Counted from the first letter of the stretch, positions 46,707-56,604 are shown. The stretch is 64,000 nucleotides of DNA from Bin55 sp965203735 (GCA_965203735.1 OZ241909.1:2232001-2296000); one strand, 5' to 3'. Program-made: numbers and translations. Notes: a model not told the origin generated them from the sequence alone.

Positions 46707-46904
46707 TCAAGAAGATGGCAGACTTCCTTCAGCTTTCTCGTCTTTTATCCCCTCTCCACGGAGACTAGGAGCAATCAAAAGCAGGACAAGTTTGGAAAGT
46801 ACAACCGCAACGCTCTTAGGAACAAGAAACAGAGCCCAGTTTCCACCAAGCTGATCAAGTGACTCTATGGACACTCGCACGTCTAACAGAAATTGCGATA
46901 CCAT
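46707..46904 (-). pseudogene. 3' fragment of a second ampG-like gene
   Basis: On the minus strand this piece encodes ESLDQLGGNWALFLVPKSVA and a following hydrophobic helix. It matches VDQLSGNWALFFVLTSVA in the C-terminal part of the ampG-like gene at 51920-53276. DNA similarity is also visible, for example AGAGCCCAGTTTCC against AGAGCCCAATTCCC. The rest of the gene is missing, so this is a relic of a segmental duplication. It overlaps the 5' end of the oppositely oriented NTR-like copy 2. Confidence 0.7.
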
Positions 46905-47602
46905 CTAATCCGTGTCTCTCACGAAGCGAGTCCTACTTGCATTGGATCTCTAAGTACCAAGTTCCAGCTAAATTGGCAGCAAAACTGCTGCTGACGTGCG
47001 TATTCGTGATGTTTGCGTCCGGATCTATGGCACATTGGTGCACCAAAACTCCTATGGAGGAACACTTTAAGAGGAGCGACGTTGTCTTTTTGGGGAAGGT
47101 CGAAAGCATTAGCAATGCACCCGAAGCGTACAACATAAGATGGGAAGATTCTGAAGACAACGCGGTCTTGGAAACACCGACAACCGAAATTGCGCTCAAA
47201 GTAGAAAATGTGTGGAAAGGAAAGTTGAACAAAGAAGTACAGGTCTACACGACTCACGGTAGCTACAGTACCGCTAGCTTTCCCTTTGAAGACCAGAGCA
47301 GGTATGTGGTGTTTGCGGAATTCAGCAAAGCAGAGGAACACTCCGAAGAAGCCGAGCTGCATCTTCGTACTGCCTTCTGTTCCGGGAATATAGGTCTTGG
47401 AGATGGAAAGAGTGATGTAGACCTAAATGAACTCTTGATCAATACTGACTGGCGCGACCTTGGAGACCTCGGGAACGAAACAACACTATTGGAGAGACTT
47501 GAGAAACTCAGTTTGAAATTGGAAGACTTGAAGAGCACTGAACAGGTGGAAGAAGATACGAAGCAAGACTTAGACAGTGCCGGTAGCGATAGGTTGGAAT
47601 GA
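46859..47602 (+). CDS. Secreted NTR/TIMP-like protein, copy 2
   Basis: 247 residues from GTG, but the first ~27 codons are antisense to the ampG relic. A TTG at 46937 (LHWISKYQVPAKL) may be the real start, giving 221 residues. From the signal peptide on (AKLLLTCVFVMFASG) it aligns throughout with copy 1: WCTKTPMEEHFKRSDVVF, VENVWKGKL, VQVYTTHG, YVVFAEF, FCSGNIGLGDG and a charged coiled tail. The two genes are tandem. Without an ATG and with a relic at its 5' end, expression is doubtful. Confidence 0.65.
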   Translation: MTLWTLARLTEIAIPSNPCLSRSESYLHWISKYQVPAKLAAKLLLTCVFVMFASGSMAHWCTKTPMEEHFKRSDVVFLGKVESISNAPEAYNIRWEDSEDNAVLETPTTEIALKVENVWKGKLNKEVQVYTTHGSYSTASFPFEDQSRYVVFAEFSKAEEHSEEAELHLRTAFCSGNIGLGDGKSDVDLNELLINTDWRDLGDLGNETTLLERLEKLSLKLEDLKSTEQVEEDTKQDLDSAGSDRLE

Positions 47603-47809
47603 CCAGTTGCTACCGCCACTCGACATCGCCTCGTTCACTACCCAAAGAAACAAGCAACCCTAGTCTTTTGGGCTCACCAATTTCGCAATACCAGCTGAGC
47701 CGTGTCTAACATGAAGCTAGTTGTTTGTGTATCGATTCAACTAAACACTCCTAGGGGTTAACTTGAACAGAAGAGTGCTTCTCGCGCGTGGAGTCTTGCT
47801 TTTCGCTGA

Positions 47810-47920
47810 CTTCTCAACTGTGAGTTTGGTGAACTCGAGACCGAGACCAAGCTGCATGAACAGCTCGAGGACCCAAGATTGAACTTGAACGACCTGGAAG
47901 ACTCCAATAAAGCAGGATAG
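47810..47920 (+). pseudogene. 3' relic of a third NTR/TIMP-like gene
   Basis: A short open stretch ending in TAG reads LLNCEFGELETETKLHEQ then LEDPRLNLNDLEDSN. It aligns with the C-terminal tail of copy 2 (GDLGNETTLLERLEKLSLKL). An upstream TGA and the missing N-terminal domain show it is only a remnant. It extends the tandem array of this family to three. Confidence 0.6.
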
Positions 47921-48038
47921 AAATCGGAATTGAAGTAGGGTTGAAGTACTGCCCCGACTGATACAGAGGGGATACGTCCAAACTGAAAGCTACGCGACGA
48001 CGACGAAATTGTCTGTGAAGTGATACTCTGCGTCCCTT

Positions 48039-49895
48039 TCAATCGTTTGGCATCCGGACTTGAGGGTTGCCGGTAGCTAGACTCACGGAGTCATCGTTTG
48101 TCAAATACGACTCAAGAAGTTCCACTTCTTCGGAGGACAAGGGGTTGTTCCACTGATTTTCCACGAGAATCCACATGGCAGCACGGGACTTTGTGTCTGC
48201 GGACGGAAGTCGTTCGATAGCATTAAAAGCCGTTCTTAAGTTCAACATCGCCCATACTCTAAACAATTCATCGTAGTAGAAAGGGCGTAGCCCTTCGTCG
48301 ATTTCACTCGCTAACTCTAGAGCTTGATCGTCGTTGCCGGCCTCCAATAGTGTGTCTGCGATGTTTACGAGCGCTTGGATTCTCGTTCTATTGTTACGAA
48401 CTTGCGATACCATCGACATTGCCATGTCGAGATCGAACTGAGCGACTCGATATATGACACCAGCTTCCAAACCCACTTCCGATTCGAACGCCGGTAGCTC
48501 AAGCACAACCCTTAAGGTGAGTTCCGCAGTCTCGGGAGTTAAAGACTCCAGTGCAGAACCGATAAGACTCGAACGAAAGTCCTCTACTTCAGGACTGTTG
48601 AGTACCCACTCGAGAGCTTCTTTGTAGTCTTCACGTGCCCAGTTCCTCACGAGGTTATTTGCCGCATTTAGTCTGAGATTTCCTGCTTCAGCGACAGTTG
48701 CTATCATTCTCGTCGCCTCGTCTGCGGTGATGTCACGCAAGTTCCGCAAAGCCTCTATTTGAACGCTTTCGTACATCTCGGCAGGTAAGAAATCGAGATT
48801 TTCCAGCATGGCGCGCGGTTCAGCTCGTGCGCGTGCGCGTACGACGTACTCGTACAGGTTCTGTTGCAGAGTGTCCGATTCGATACCAGAAATGCGCGTT
48901 AGAGCTATATCTGGTTCCCTTTCTATCCACAATCGTGCGGCTTTTTGAATCAGATTCCAATCCGATTCCCTAAACAAATCCAAGGCAGTTTCGAATGTGG
49001 CTCGAGGATCTATTCGAGCCGCATCTTCAAGTCCTACGTAAAGTACTAAACGGCGCATTCGCTTGTTGGGTATCGAAGCAGCAACCTTGCCAAGCACGTC
49101 CACTCCTTCACTCTCGATCCATTCCTCTACCAATCGATACAAAGCATCCAGCTTGCTCCCAATGGCTCTTTGGTCGGTTATTGTCGTCTGCCAAGCCTCC
49201 TCGATGTAGTTCGCAGCATCCATGTGTTTTTCATACTGAATGAAATAGTCAGGTTCAACCGCTAGATCGAAACTCTGTCCAGTTTCTAGCTGTTGGCTTT
49301 CTGATAGATCAGTACGTATCTGTAGAAAAGTCTTGAACGCTCGCTGTCGATCCAAATAATCCATCGATTTCACATGTCTCAGGACTGAATCCAAATCGGT
49401 AGTGACCCACTCGGCAATTATGATCTCCTCCAGACGTTCTCGCGAACGTGTCGGAAAATTTCTAATGCTCGACATTGCCGCTTTCGGATCCACACCTGCG
49501 AATCGAAGTGCAATTGTCTCCTGGGCAGAGCTTCTGCGACCGATGTCAGAAATACTCCTAGATTTCTTGAACAGAGTTTTCAATTGATCTGGTGTGGCGT
49601 GTGCTACGAGCATGTCCAACGCAACGCTCCAATCAAAATAGTCATCTATTTGTCCTAAATCCATTAGTGAAGTGGTAACGTCTGCTCCAGTGCTCTGCGA
49701 TGAGCTATTCAGCGAGCCAGTTGAATTCCCAGCGTTTGAACCACCAAGCTCTAATTTGTCAGACAGTGCGGTCTTATTTGTCGACTTATTGAGAAGAAGA
49801 ACCATTGTCAACATGACAGCGATTGCCCCAACGACGATGCCTAGTGCAAAGTGAATGCCCTTACGCAGTCTGGGTGTCATCTCAACACTCCCCAT
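48039..49895 (-). CDS. Membrane-anchored WAxxDP solenoid protein of family C, copy 4
   Basis: 618 residues; Met6 (49880) is an alternative start. The TM anchor lies at ~15-34 (GIHFALGIVVGAIAVMLTMV), then a Ser/Gly/Asn linker, then helical repeats: IAEWVTTDLDSVLRHV, LWIEREPDIALTRI, VRNWAREDYKEALEW, TLRVVLELPAF, and a weaker form of the LLP-VRxx landmark (MSMVSQVRNNRTR). The C-terminus has LSSEEVELLESYL. It lies 62 bases downstream of copy 5 on the same strand, so the two are probably co-transcribed. It is one of the more diverged members. Confidence 0.8.
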   Translation of the reverse strand: MGSVEMTPRLRKGIHFALGIVVGAIAVMLTMVLLLNKSTNKTALSDKLELGGSNAGNSTGSLNSSSQSTGADVTTSLMDLGQIDDYFDWSVALDMLVAHATPDQLKTLFKKSRSISDIGRRSSAQETIALRFAGVDPKAAMSSIRNFPTRSRERLEEIIIAEWVTTDLDSVLRHVKSMDYLDRQRAFKTFLQIRTDLSESQQLETGQSFDLAVEPDYFIQYEKHMDAANYIEEAWQTTITDQRAIGSKLDALYRLVEEWIESEGVDVLGKVAASIPNKRMRRLVLYVGLEDAARIDPRATFETALDLFRESDWNLIQKAARLWIEREPDIALTRISGIESDTLQQNLYEYVVRARARAEPRAMLENLDFLPAEMYESVQIEALRNLRDITADEATRMIATVAEAGNLRLNAANNLVRNWAREDYKEALEWVLNSPEVEDFRSSLIGSALESLTPETAELTLRVVLELPAFESEVGLEAGVIYRVAQFDLDMAMSMVSQVRNNRTRIQALVNIADTLLEAGNDDQALELASEIDEGLRPFYYDELFRVWAMLNLRTAFNAIERLPSADTKSRAAMWILVENQWNNPLSSEEVELLESYLTNDDSVSLATGNPQVRMPND

Positions 49896-49957
49896 CGCAC
49901 TCTATTCTTGGCCGATAAAGATATTCTCAATTCTGCGAAACGGAAGTACCAATTCAT

Positions 49958-51736
49958 TCACTGTTGATCCGAAACCAAGGCATTGACATATGTCCACTGA
50001 CGTTCGAGCAAGTTCTCTCTCTGGAGTATGAGCAAGTTTGCTGCCTGCATCTGAACCTCCTGGCTCGAAAAACTATCTAGCGAATCGAATAGTCCCTGTG
50101 GGTCGGAACCTGCCCAATTGCGCAACATCCACTCGTAATATTCCTTGCGCATCTCTTCGTCCAGATCATTCCCCAATTCGAATGACTCTTGAATCTCGCC
50201 ATTCATAACAAGTTCATAGCCAAGAGTGACATAAGACCGTAGCTTGGTGGAGTCGTCCCTTATTCGAGGTAGTAGCTCAATCGCTTCGTCAATGCGGTCG
50301 AAGCTAACCAGGACACCAATTACGGAGGACTCCAATCCCTGACCCCATTGTGTCGGTGGCTGATCCACGGCCGTACTCATCGCTAGATCAGGGTCTTCGG
50401 CAACAATTTGGGGCATCATGCGGGCCAAGACAAAGAAACGATGTTCATCAACTCGTGCGTCGCTAATTGCCCACTCAACGGCCTTACGAACATCGCGCTC
50501 TGCCATCCAATAGCCAATAGCCTCAAAGACTTCGCGGCCGATGTTTCCGTCCACTGAAGACAACATTTCAACGGCATCGGCTACAGAATCTCTTGCAACA
50601 CCCTTAATGACTTCAATACGGGCAATCTCCTGAATGCTCTCCTCTAGACTCGGAAGTTGCTCAATCAGCGACTGAGGATTGCTGATCGCCCAACCACTAA
50701 CGACGTATCGCTGGAGGTCTTCACGCAAAATTTGATTATCTAGACTAGAAACGGCTTCGAGAGCAGCGAGAGGATCTTGTTGCTCCCATTCAGAGATTAC
50801 AGGATGAAAAGTCCACTCATCCGTGGTGGGATAGAGTCGCCTTGCGTGCTCAAACGCGGTTTGGGGATCCTGACGTGCCAATCTTCGAAATAGTTTCCTA
50901 ACCAACTCCGTTCGATGTGATCGGTTTGGCAAAGACTCGACCAAACCGTCAAGAATGTTCCAACCATCAATGTTTATCCACGCTTCTGCTATAGCTACCA
51001 GCGAATCTATCTGACTTCCGTTGCTCCATCCGTCGTTGATCACGGTGTTCCACGACCTCTCCGGGTCGTGGATCGCTGCCTTAACGGACCAGCCCTCAAG
51101 TAGTCCGGTCAATGATCCCTGGTAACCTGTGGCGAGTGCCATCTCACGAAGATCACTCTCATTAGCAGTGTCAGACACAGACATCAATGCTTCGAGTACG
51201 GTTCGAAGTGAACTTTGATCAAGCGTGGAAGCATAGGCTAACAGTGTTTCCCTATCTGATCCAGCCCATTCTTCGATCACGGCAGGCAGAAAGTCGCTGT
51301 GGAATTTCCGAGGAGAAGCCATCACGCGAGACATGGCAAGTTCAGGATCTATCGACGACAAACGACGCAGAATCTCAGTCTGTAGCTTAATCTTGAGATA
51401 GTCGTTGTCGACTTCTGAAGACTTCTCAAGCAACTCTAGGACGTCAGTTTCGTCGGCTGAACCCAGGCGTTGCCTTAACCCCGCCATGCGCTCAAAACCA
51501 CTGTTGGTTTCGTCTAGCCAATTGAGACTAAGCGATGCTACAAAGGACTCAGCTGCTTTCGAATTTCTGTTGTTTACTTGTGCTGATTGAGGATCGACAT
51601 CGTGGGACTTGGTTGCGTTGCGTACAGCTGCGTTATCGGTTAAGAAAACAACCATACCCAGCAGAAGTGTTGAGGTAACAAGCCCTGCGATAAAGGCAAC
51701 GGGGATTCGTGCTGACCGTGTTCTTTGAGAAGCCAT
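49958..51736 (-). CDS. Membrane-anchored WAxxDP solenoid protein of family C, copy 5
   Basis: 592 residues. An N-terminal anchor at ~11-32 (PVAFIAGLVTSTLLLGMVVF) is followed by an Asn/Ser linker and the repeats: FERMAGLRQRL, LRRLSSIDPELAMSRV, IEEWAGSDRETLL, ISEWEQQDPLAALEAV, LRNWAGSDPQGLFDSL, with the hallmark AIELLPRIRDDSTKLRSY. The first member of a two-gene tandem with copy 4. It is preceded 183 bases upstream by the ampG-like gene, also on the minus strand. Confidence 0.82.
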   Translation of the reverse strand: MASQRTRSARIPVAFIAGLVTSTLLLGMVVFLTDNAAVRNATKSHDVDPQSAQVNNRNSKAAESFVASLSLNWLDETNSGFERMAGLRQRLGSADETDVLELLEKSSEVDNDYLKIKLQTEILRRLSSIDPELAMSRVMASPRKFHSDFLPAVIEEWAGSDRETLLAYASTLDQSSLRTVLEALMSVSDTANESDLREMALATGYQGSLTGLLEGWSVKAAIHDPERSWNTVINDGWSNGSQIDSLVAIAEAWINIDGWNILDGLVESLPNRSHRTELVRKLFRRLARQDPQTAFEHARRLYPTTDEWTFHPVISEWEQQDPLAALEAVSSLDNQILREDLQRYVVSGWAISNPQSLIEQLPSLEESIQEIARIEVIKGVARDSVADAVEMLSSVDGNIGREVFEAIGYWMAERDVRKAVEWAISDARVDEHRFFVLARMMPQIVAEDPDLAMSTAVDQPPTQWGQGLESSVIGVLVSFDRIDEAIELLPRIRDDSTKLRSYVTLGYELVMNGEIQESFELGNDLDEEMRKEYYEWMLRNWAGSDPQGLFDSLDSFSSQEVQMQAANLLILQRENLLERQWTYVNALVSDQQ

Positions 51737-51919
51737 TTAGGAGTCCCAAAAGCTGTTCGAACCGCAATAGAAGAATACTACGTACTCAATGAATTGCTGA
51801 CAGGATTGTTGCCCGTCGTGCAGATTCTGCGGAGGAAGAAGACAGCACACGATCAGTGACTCCGCATTTGTTAGCCGTCGGTATCTGACACCTAACTTTG
51901 TTTCACGTCGTTCCGATTC

Positions 51920-53276
51920 TTAGCTTTGAGCTGTATCTTCTTGATCTCCACGGCCTTGGGATTCTCGCACAAGATCTCTTATCCAAACCAACACGAACAA
52001 CGAAGGGACGACAGCGACTGAAGTGAGCACAAAAAATAGAGCCCAATTCCCGCTCAATTGATCTACGGTTAATCCGCTAAAGGCAGCTATTACCGTCCGT
52101 CCTGCATTTCCCAGTGAAGCCAACGCTCCGTACTGACCAGCAGCATGAATGTGACTCACACAAAAACGTGATAAAAGCAACAAAAGCTACTGTGGAAATG
52201 GACGAAGTAATTCCATCGGAGACTACTGCCGCCAAGAACAGGTTGAGATCCGGTCCTACCACGGCGATCCAAACAAACATGAGATTGGTGGCGGCCATCG
52301 CTATACCAGCAAAAAATAGCATCTTGAATACACCCATGCGAGGCATCAATGCGCCCGCAAAAATCGAAAAGACTATTGTTATTCCAGTACTTATAAGCTT
52401 TGAATACGTTGCAATTTCTGTATTCGTATAACCGATATCCGTGTAGAACAGGCCAACCATTCTTCCAAGAAAAGCTTCACCAATCTTGAACAACAATATG
52501 AAGAGAAGCAAGCTAAATGCAATTTCAACTCCGTTGCGTTTAAAGAAATCGGAAACTGTGTCAACGTACTCCATGACAACCGTCAAGTACCAACGTCTAC
52601 TTACCGGATTCAAGGGTTTCGGTGGTTCTTCAAACCAAGCGAGTACAAGCAACGATACTGGAACAAGCATCAAGGCCGTAAGGACATAGACATAGTTCCA
52701 TGCGATGATGTCTGTTAGGTACAGCATCAAAGCGGAGGTTAGGCCGAATCCCACCCACCAACCGCAGGTGGCCATGGCAGCAGCAAGGCTGACCAATCCG
52801 GTCTCTTCTCGAGGAATAATCGTGATTCGATAGGCGTCTATAGCCAAGTCTTGTGTAGCAGAAAAGTACCCGACCGCAATCGCCAATACGAAAAAGAGGC
52901 CAATGGTCTCACGGGACGGAATCATTGCCGCCATGAGCAATGTGAGAACCACTATACCGAGTTGGCAAAGGAGAAGCCAGGACCGACGCTGTCCCAATTT
53001 TCCTGTCCAATTGAACTTGACAGCATCCAAGACAGGAGCCCAGAGGAAATTGATGGTATAGGCAAGAAATGCAAGGCTGAAGAAACCAATCTCGGTACGC
53101 GAAAAGCCTCCTACTTGGCGCAACCAAAGGAACAGGGTGGAACCACCGATGACAGCCCATGGATATCCGCTTGCAAATCCCAGTATGAATATTCGCCAGA
53201 GCCTTATGTCGCGCAGCAACAACAACGTCTCAAAAAAGCCTGGATTTTTTGAAGTTGCATCCGTTGCTGGGTTCAC
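51920..53276 (-). pseudogene. ampG: AmpG-like muropeptide MFS permease, split by one frameshift
   Basis: The first frame (53276 to ~52160) encodes about ten TM helices with AmpG features: RRSWLLLCQLGI, the hallmark SATQDLAIDAYRI, and VAFITFLC. The second frame then continues exactly where AmpG should: SHIHAAGQYGALASLGNAG, VDQLSGNWALFF, ending at 51920. Together they give a protein of ~450 residues, the normal length. The shift needs one base fewer, either in the T5 run or just after TGT near 52165. AmpG imports anhydro-muropeptides for cell-wall recycling. The gene may be a recent pseudogene or a sequencing artefact. Confidence 0.8.
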
Positions 53277-53748
53277 TCTCTTACCTCAAAAGTTGATGTT
53301 TTCTTACCATTTGTACTGGCTTTGCACAGTCTCTGCATCGCCTGTAAGCGAAATGTTAACGCGGAAAGCACGAGTCCCTTCGAGGCTTGTAGCACTCCGC
53401 ACCTTATTCTGGCTAATGTTAGTGATTCCCTCGAAAATTCCCAATCTAATTGTCAACTAAATGGCCCGTGTTTGCTGTCGTCCTTTATAGCATTTCACCA
53501 ACACTTTCATGGTTTGATGTCGAATTTCTCTTAGGAACCTGATCCTTCGGTCGAGTTCGAAGCTCAAGTCAACATAGGCTCTGTCGAGCTACAGCCCCAG
53601 TGCTCACTGCTTAGTCGCCAGACTGAGAGATCGTTTTGATTGTGAGGATTTGCAATTTACGTTGCCAGCGTGAGTATCCCACCGAGGAAACGGAACAAGA
53701 ATCTGTTTCGTAGAAACGCCTGGAACAGCTATAGAGGTGAAACTAAGA
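53277..53748. other. 472-base intergenic region
   Basis: Upstream of ampG and downstream of the HNH nuclease gene. It should contain the ampG promoter. Short plus-strand frames are not protein-like. No repeat or RNA gene is seen. Confidence 0.35.
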
Positions 53749-54360
53749 TCAATCGGTTTCTGTTTCGGTATCGTCAGGTTTTTGCGGTTCAAGGAAAATT
53801 TCGTCCGCTGTGCAGTTCTCGAGTACTTCCTGCATTGCGTCTCGTTCCTCGCTATTCACCGACATCCTGTATTTCTGTTTGACTTGGATCACAGTGAACA
53901 CGTACCAGCACTTGTTGTACTGAGGCAGCCAATCCGCCGCATCCTTGTCGCTCTTCTCGCTGCGATTGAGACTGGGTGTGCAAAGAGTGAGATTGAGCAG
54001 ATCGTTCGCAAACTCGTAGCGAACCTCCGGAGTTGCCTTGCACAGTCCGCTCCGATGAGCTTCCTTGCGGGCCACCATGTGTTCAACATCTACATCAGTA
54101 GCTTCGTCATACCAAATGTCATCGTAAGGTGAATAGAATCCACCCAACTCTTGCTCGATTACGAGATCAGTGTCCGAGCTGTACTGGTAGTCTTTGTTAA
54201 CGGATTGATAGGAGGGACAATCGTCGTCGTCGTACTCCTCCCGAACTTCAAGCCCCTTCCAAGTTTCAGCAAACGCCTGATTCATAAAGAGCAAACAGAG
54301 CAGTGTGGAAAATATGACTTTAAGTTTCAACGTCAAGACACTCCAAGCCGATAGCTGCAA
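53749..54360 (-). CDS. Exported HNH endonuclease (DUF1524/GmrSD-C-like)
   Basis: 203 residues from TTG; an internal TTG nearer the hydrophobic segment (KLKVIFSTLLCLLFMNQAFA) may be the real start. The signal peptide indicates export. The nuclease core is clear: DVDVEHMVARKEAHRSG with the Glu-His pair, then FANDLLNLTLCTPSLNRSEK and SDKDAADWLPQYNKCWY, as in secreted DUF1524-type HNH proteins. Such enzymes degrade DNA outside the cytoplasm for nutrition or competition. It lies 295 bases downstream of the restriction endonuclease gene on the same strand, but export argues against a role in restriction. Confidence 0.85.
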   Translation of the reverse strand: MQLSAWSVLTLKLKVIFSTLLCLLFMNQAFAETWKGLEVREEYDDDDCPSYQSVNKDYQYSSDTDLVIEQELGGFYSPYDDIWYDEATDVDVEHMVARKEAHRSGLCKATPEVRYEFANDLLNLTLCTPSLNRSEKSDKDAADWLPQYNKCWYVFTVIQVKQKYRMSVNSEERDAMQEVLENCTADEIFLEPQKPDDTETETD

Positions 54361-54655
54361 TTATTATGCATTCCCTTTCCATCCCGAAAAACACATCTCT
54401 TGGAAATCACGTAAACAGATTTGACGATATAAGAGTCCTCTCGCATTCTCACTGTAGCACTGAATACGAAGGGACATGCCATGAGAGCAACAAGCTCTCA
54501 GTATCTAAAAAACCACTTACTTGTCACATATCCGCTCAATTGGACTGCGGCTCATTGAGTATTTTCTAGTTGATAACCGATGTTCAAGGGATTTTGAGCT
54601 CGAGTGACTGAGTTTCAAAATCCCCATTGCTGGAGCCGGTCATGGATTCTTTAAG

Positions 54656-55723
54656 TTACTCGTTTGTCAGCAACAAGTCGTGCCATGCTTTTCTTGAGGG
54701 CTGGTGCTGGCGCATATCAAGCTCAATGCCAATCTCTCGTACATACCGTACACGCCAAGTTTCAGCAAGCATCACAAACAGTACGTCGACCAGTGATCGA
54801 ATGCATGTAGTGTAGATGTCTACACCCGACGCCCACTCCTTGGCGACAAGCGACGCAATTTCATCGCTATCGGCTACGCTAATGCGAGGAGCTACGAACA
54901 ATAAATTTGACAAACCGACATCTGCTCTCTTGGCTTTTAGGCTCGAAGCTCTTACATGGGTGAGCGTCAAATCAATGTCTTTTACCTCAATACAGAGCGC
55001 GATCCGTGAAGGCTCGTCCCGGTCGAAACAGACAACATCGCCTGGCGAATCACCAGCTGCATCCGATTCGTTTATTCCTTGAGCTTCAACTCTAGAGAAT
55101 AGAGAGAACGCTTCGCTTATCGTTTTAGTTAGCGCAACGGTAACGACTAATGCACGAAGCCCACCACTTGGTTCCGACAGAAATTCATCTAAGATTGTCT
55201 GTAGTCGGCCGACACTTATCCGTTGCGGAATTGCGTATTGGAAATCTTGGGATGCCAAGCGTCTCACCAACGATTTAAGTATTCGGCGAAATGTTTCCTT
55301 GACCTCTACTTCGCCAGCGGACTCCAAACGGTCAAGCAACGCCACCAATCGATTCCAGTCCGTTACATTCTTAACATCCGACATGTCCTGCTCAAGGCGT
55401 ACTCTACGCAGTGGTTTGCTCGCATATGGCTCAGCACTAGTTCCTATGACATTCTGATTTTCGTGTACCCACCGCACAACGACCTTGGTTGAAAAGCTTC
55501 GAGCGTCCCAAGCACCTGGTATATCCTTGCCTGATTGAACATAACGCAGATCTCTACTGGGATCTGCGATTTTCCCCAGAACCTGTGTGACCAATGCATA
55601 ACGAGCCGATACAACTTCGGAGTTTACTAGTGCATCTATGTCCGGATCTGGGTCCACATCTCCGGAAGCCATTGCTTGTTCCCACTCCTCATCAAGCCAC
55701 TGCCGAACCTCGGCGTAGCTCAT
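54656..55723 (-). CDS. Putative type II restriction endonuclease (SacI-like)
   Basis: 355 residues. The C-terminal half holds a PD-(D/E)xK-type core: DVVCFDRD, then ALCIEVKDIDLTLTHV (E-x-K), followed by SLKAKRADVGLSNLLFVAP. This pattern and the overall length are like the SacI family of restriction enzymes, a tentative match from memory. The stronger evidence is position: the gene begins eight bases after a DNA adenine methyltransferase gene on the same strand, the usual layout of a type II system. Cytoplasmic. The recognition sequence is unknown; SacI itself pairs with a cytosine methylase, so specificity should not be carried over. Confidence 0.68.
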   Translation of the reverse strand: MSYAEVRQWLDEEWEQAMASGDVDPDPDIDALVNSEVVSARYALVTQVLGKIADPSRDLRYVQSGKDIPGAWDARSFSTKVVVRWVHENQNVIGTSAEPYASKPLRRVRLEQDMSDVKNVTDWNRLVALLDRLESAGEVEVKETFRRILKSLVRRLASQDFQYAIPQRISVGRLQTILDEFLSEPSGGLRALVVTVALTKTISEAFSLFSRVEAQGINESDAAGDSPGDVVCFDRDEPSRIALCIEVKDIDLTLTHVRASSLKAKRADVGLSNLLFVAPRISVADSDEIASLVAKEWASGVDIYTTCIRSLVDVLFVMLAETWRVRYVREIGIELDMRQHQPSRKAWHDLLLTNE

Positions 55724-55731
55724 CGAGTGTT

Positions 55732-56604
55732 CTAATCGAAATTTAGCCAGGCCGACTCCTGTCGCACTGTTCCCACCGAGTTACATCGGCGCACTTCTGC
55801 ATCGACACGGCGCCAATCTCCGAATAGCTCATCGTAGAGTTCAGTACGGTATCCTGAGATTATCGCCCGTCCTCTAATCCCTCGAATACACTCAGCCAGT
55901 TGCCGATGTTCATCGTCAGTCATTTCGAATCCGTATGCCGATGTGTCGCCACGTGTCGAATGCACATACGGTGGGTCTAGATAAAACAGCGTACTAGGAG
56001 TGTCGTATCGTTGGATCACGTCTAGCGCAGGTGCATTTTCGATTTGAACACGTTGCAATCTTTGAGCGATCTCCGGGAGCTTTTCGACCGATCCGAGCCA
56101 TCGAGACACCGCACCAGCCATTCCCGCTCGCGACGTAAGAACACAATGAGCCCATCGTCCTTCGCTGCTCGTTTGAGCAAGTCCAGTTCGTGTTTGTCGA
56201 GCTCGAACATAGAATCGACGAGCCCGCTCGAGTTTCGACAACTTCCGAGCAGGCTGACAAGCACGTGCCAATTCTTCTCGAGAAAATGGGGTCAGACCAA
56301 TTGCTTCAATTAGCTTGTCTCTATCGTCTCGAAGCGTGTTAAAGAAGTTCACAAGCTCGGAATCGATATCGTTATACGTCTCTACTGGATATGGTTCAAC
56401 ATTGAGAAGTATGGCAGCTGAACCTCCAAACACATCGCAAAAGTGCGTCGCTTCTGTGGGAAACAAGGGAATCAAAAAATCAAGGTGTGAGAACTTGCCC
56501 CCATACCAGCCAAATGCGATTAGTCGTTTACGCTTTGACGCTACTCTTCGGCCCGTGCCAGTAGAATTCACTCTAGGAACAGTGCTCACCAGACTAAGAC
56601 CCAT
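55732..56604 (-). CDS. D12-class DNA N6-adenine methyltransferase (Dam-like)
   Basis: 290 residues. Motif X is FGWYGGKFSH, motif I FCDVFGGSAAIL (~53-64), and the catalytic motif IV LDPPYVHSTRG (DPPY at ~207), the order of D12-class alpha methyltransferases such as Dam and M.DpnII. It transfers methyl from S-adenosylmethionine to adenine N6 in its target. It is the first gene of a two-gene restriction-modification operon with the 54656-55723 nuclease. The basic N-terminal extension (TGTGRRVASKRKRL) is about 25 residues longer than needed, so a later start is possible. Confidence 0.9.
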   Translation of the reverse strand: MGLSLVSTVPRVNSTGTGRRVASKRKRLIAFGWYGGKFSHLDFLIPLFPTEATHFCDVFGGSAAILLNVEPYPVETYNDIDSELVNFFNTLRDDRDKLIEAIGLTPFSREELARACQPARKLSKLERARRFYVRARQTRTGLAQTSSEGRWAHCVLTSRAGMAGAVSRWLGSVEKLPEIAQRLQRVQIENAPALDVIQRYDTPSTLFYLDPPYVHSTRGDTSAYGFEMTDDEHRQLAECIRGIRGRAIISGYRTELYDELFGDWRRVDAEVRRCNSVGTVRQESAWLNFD

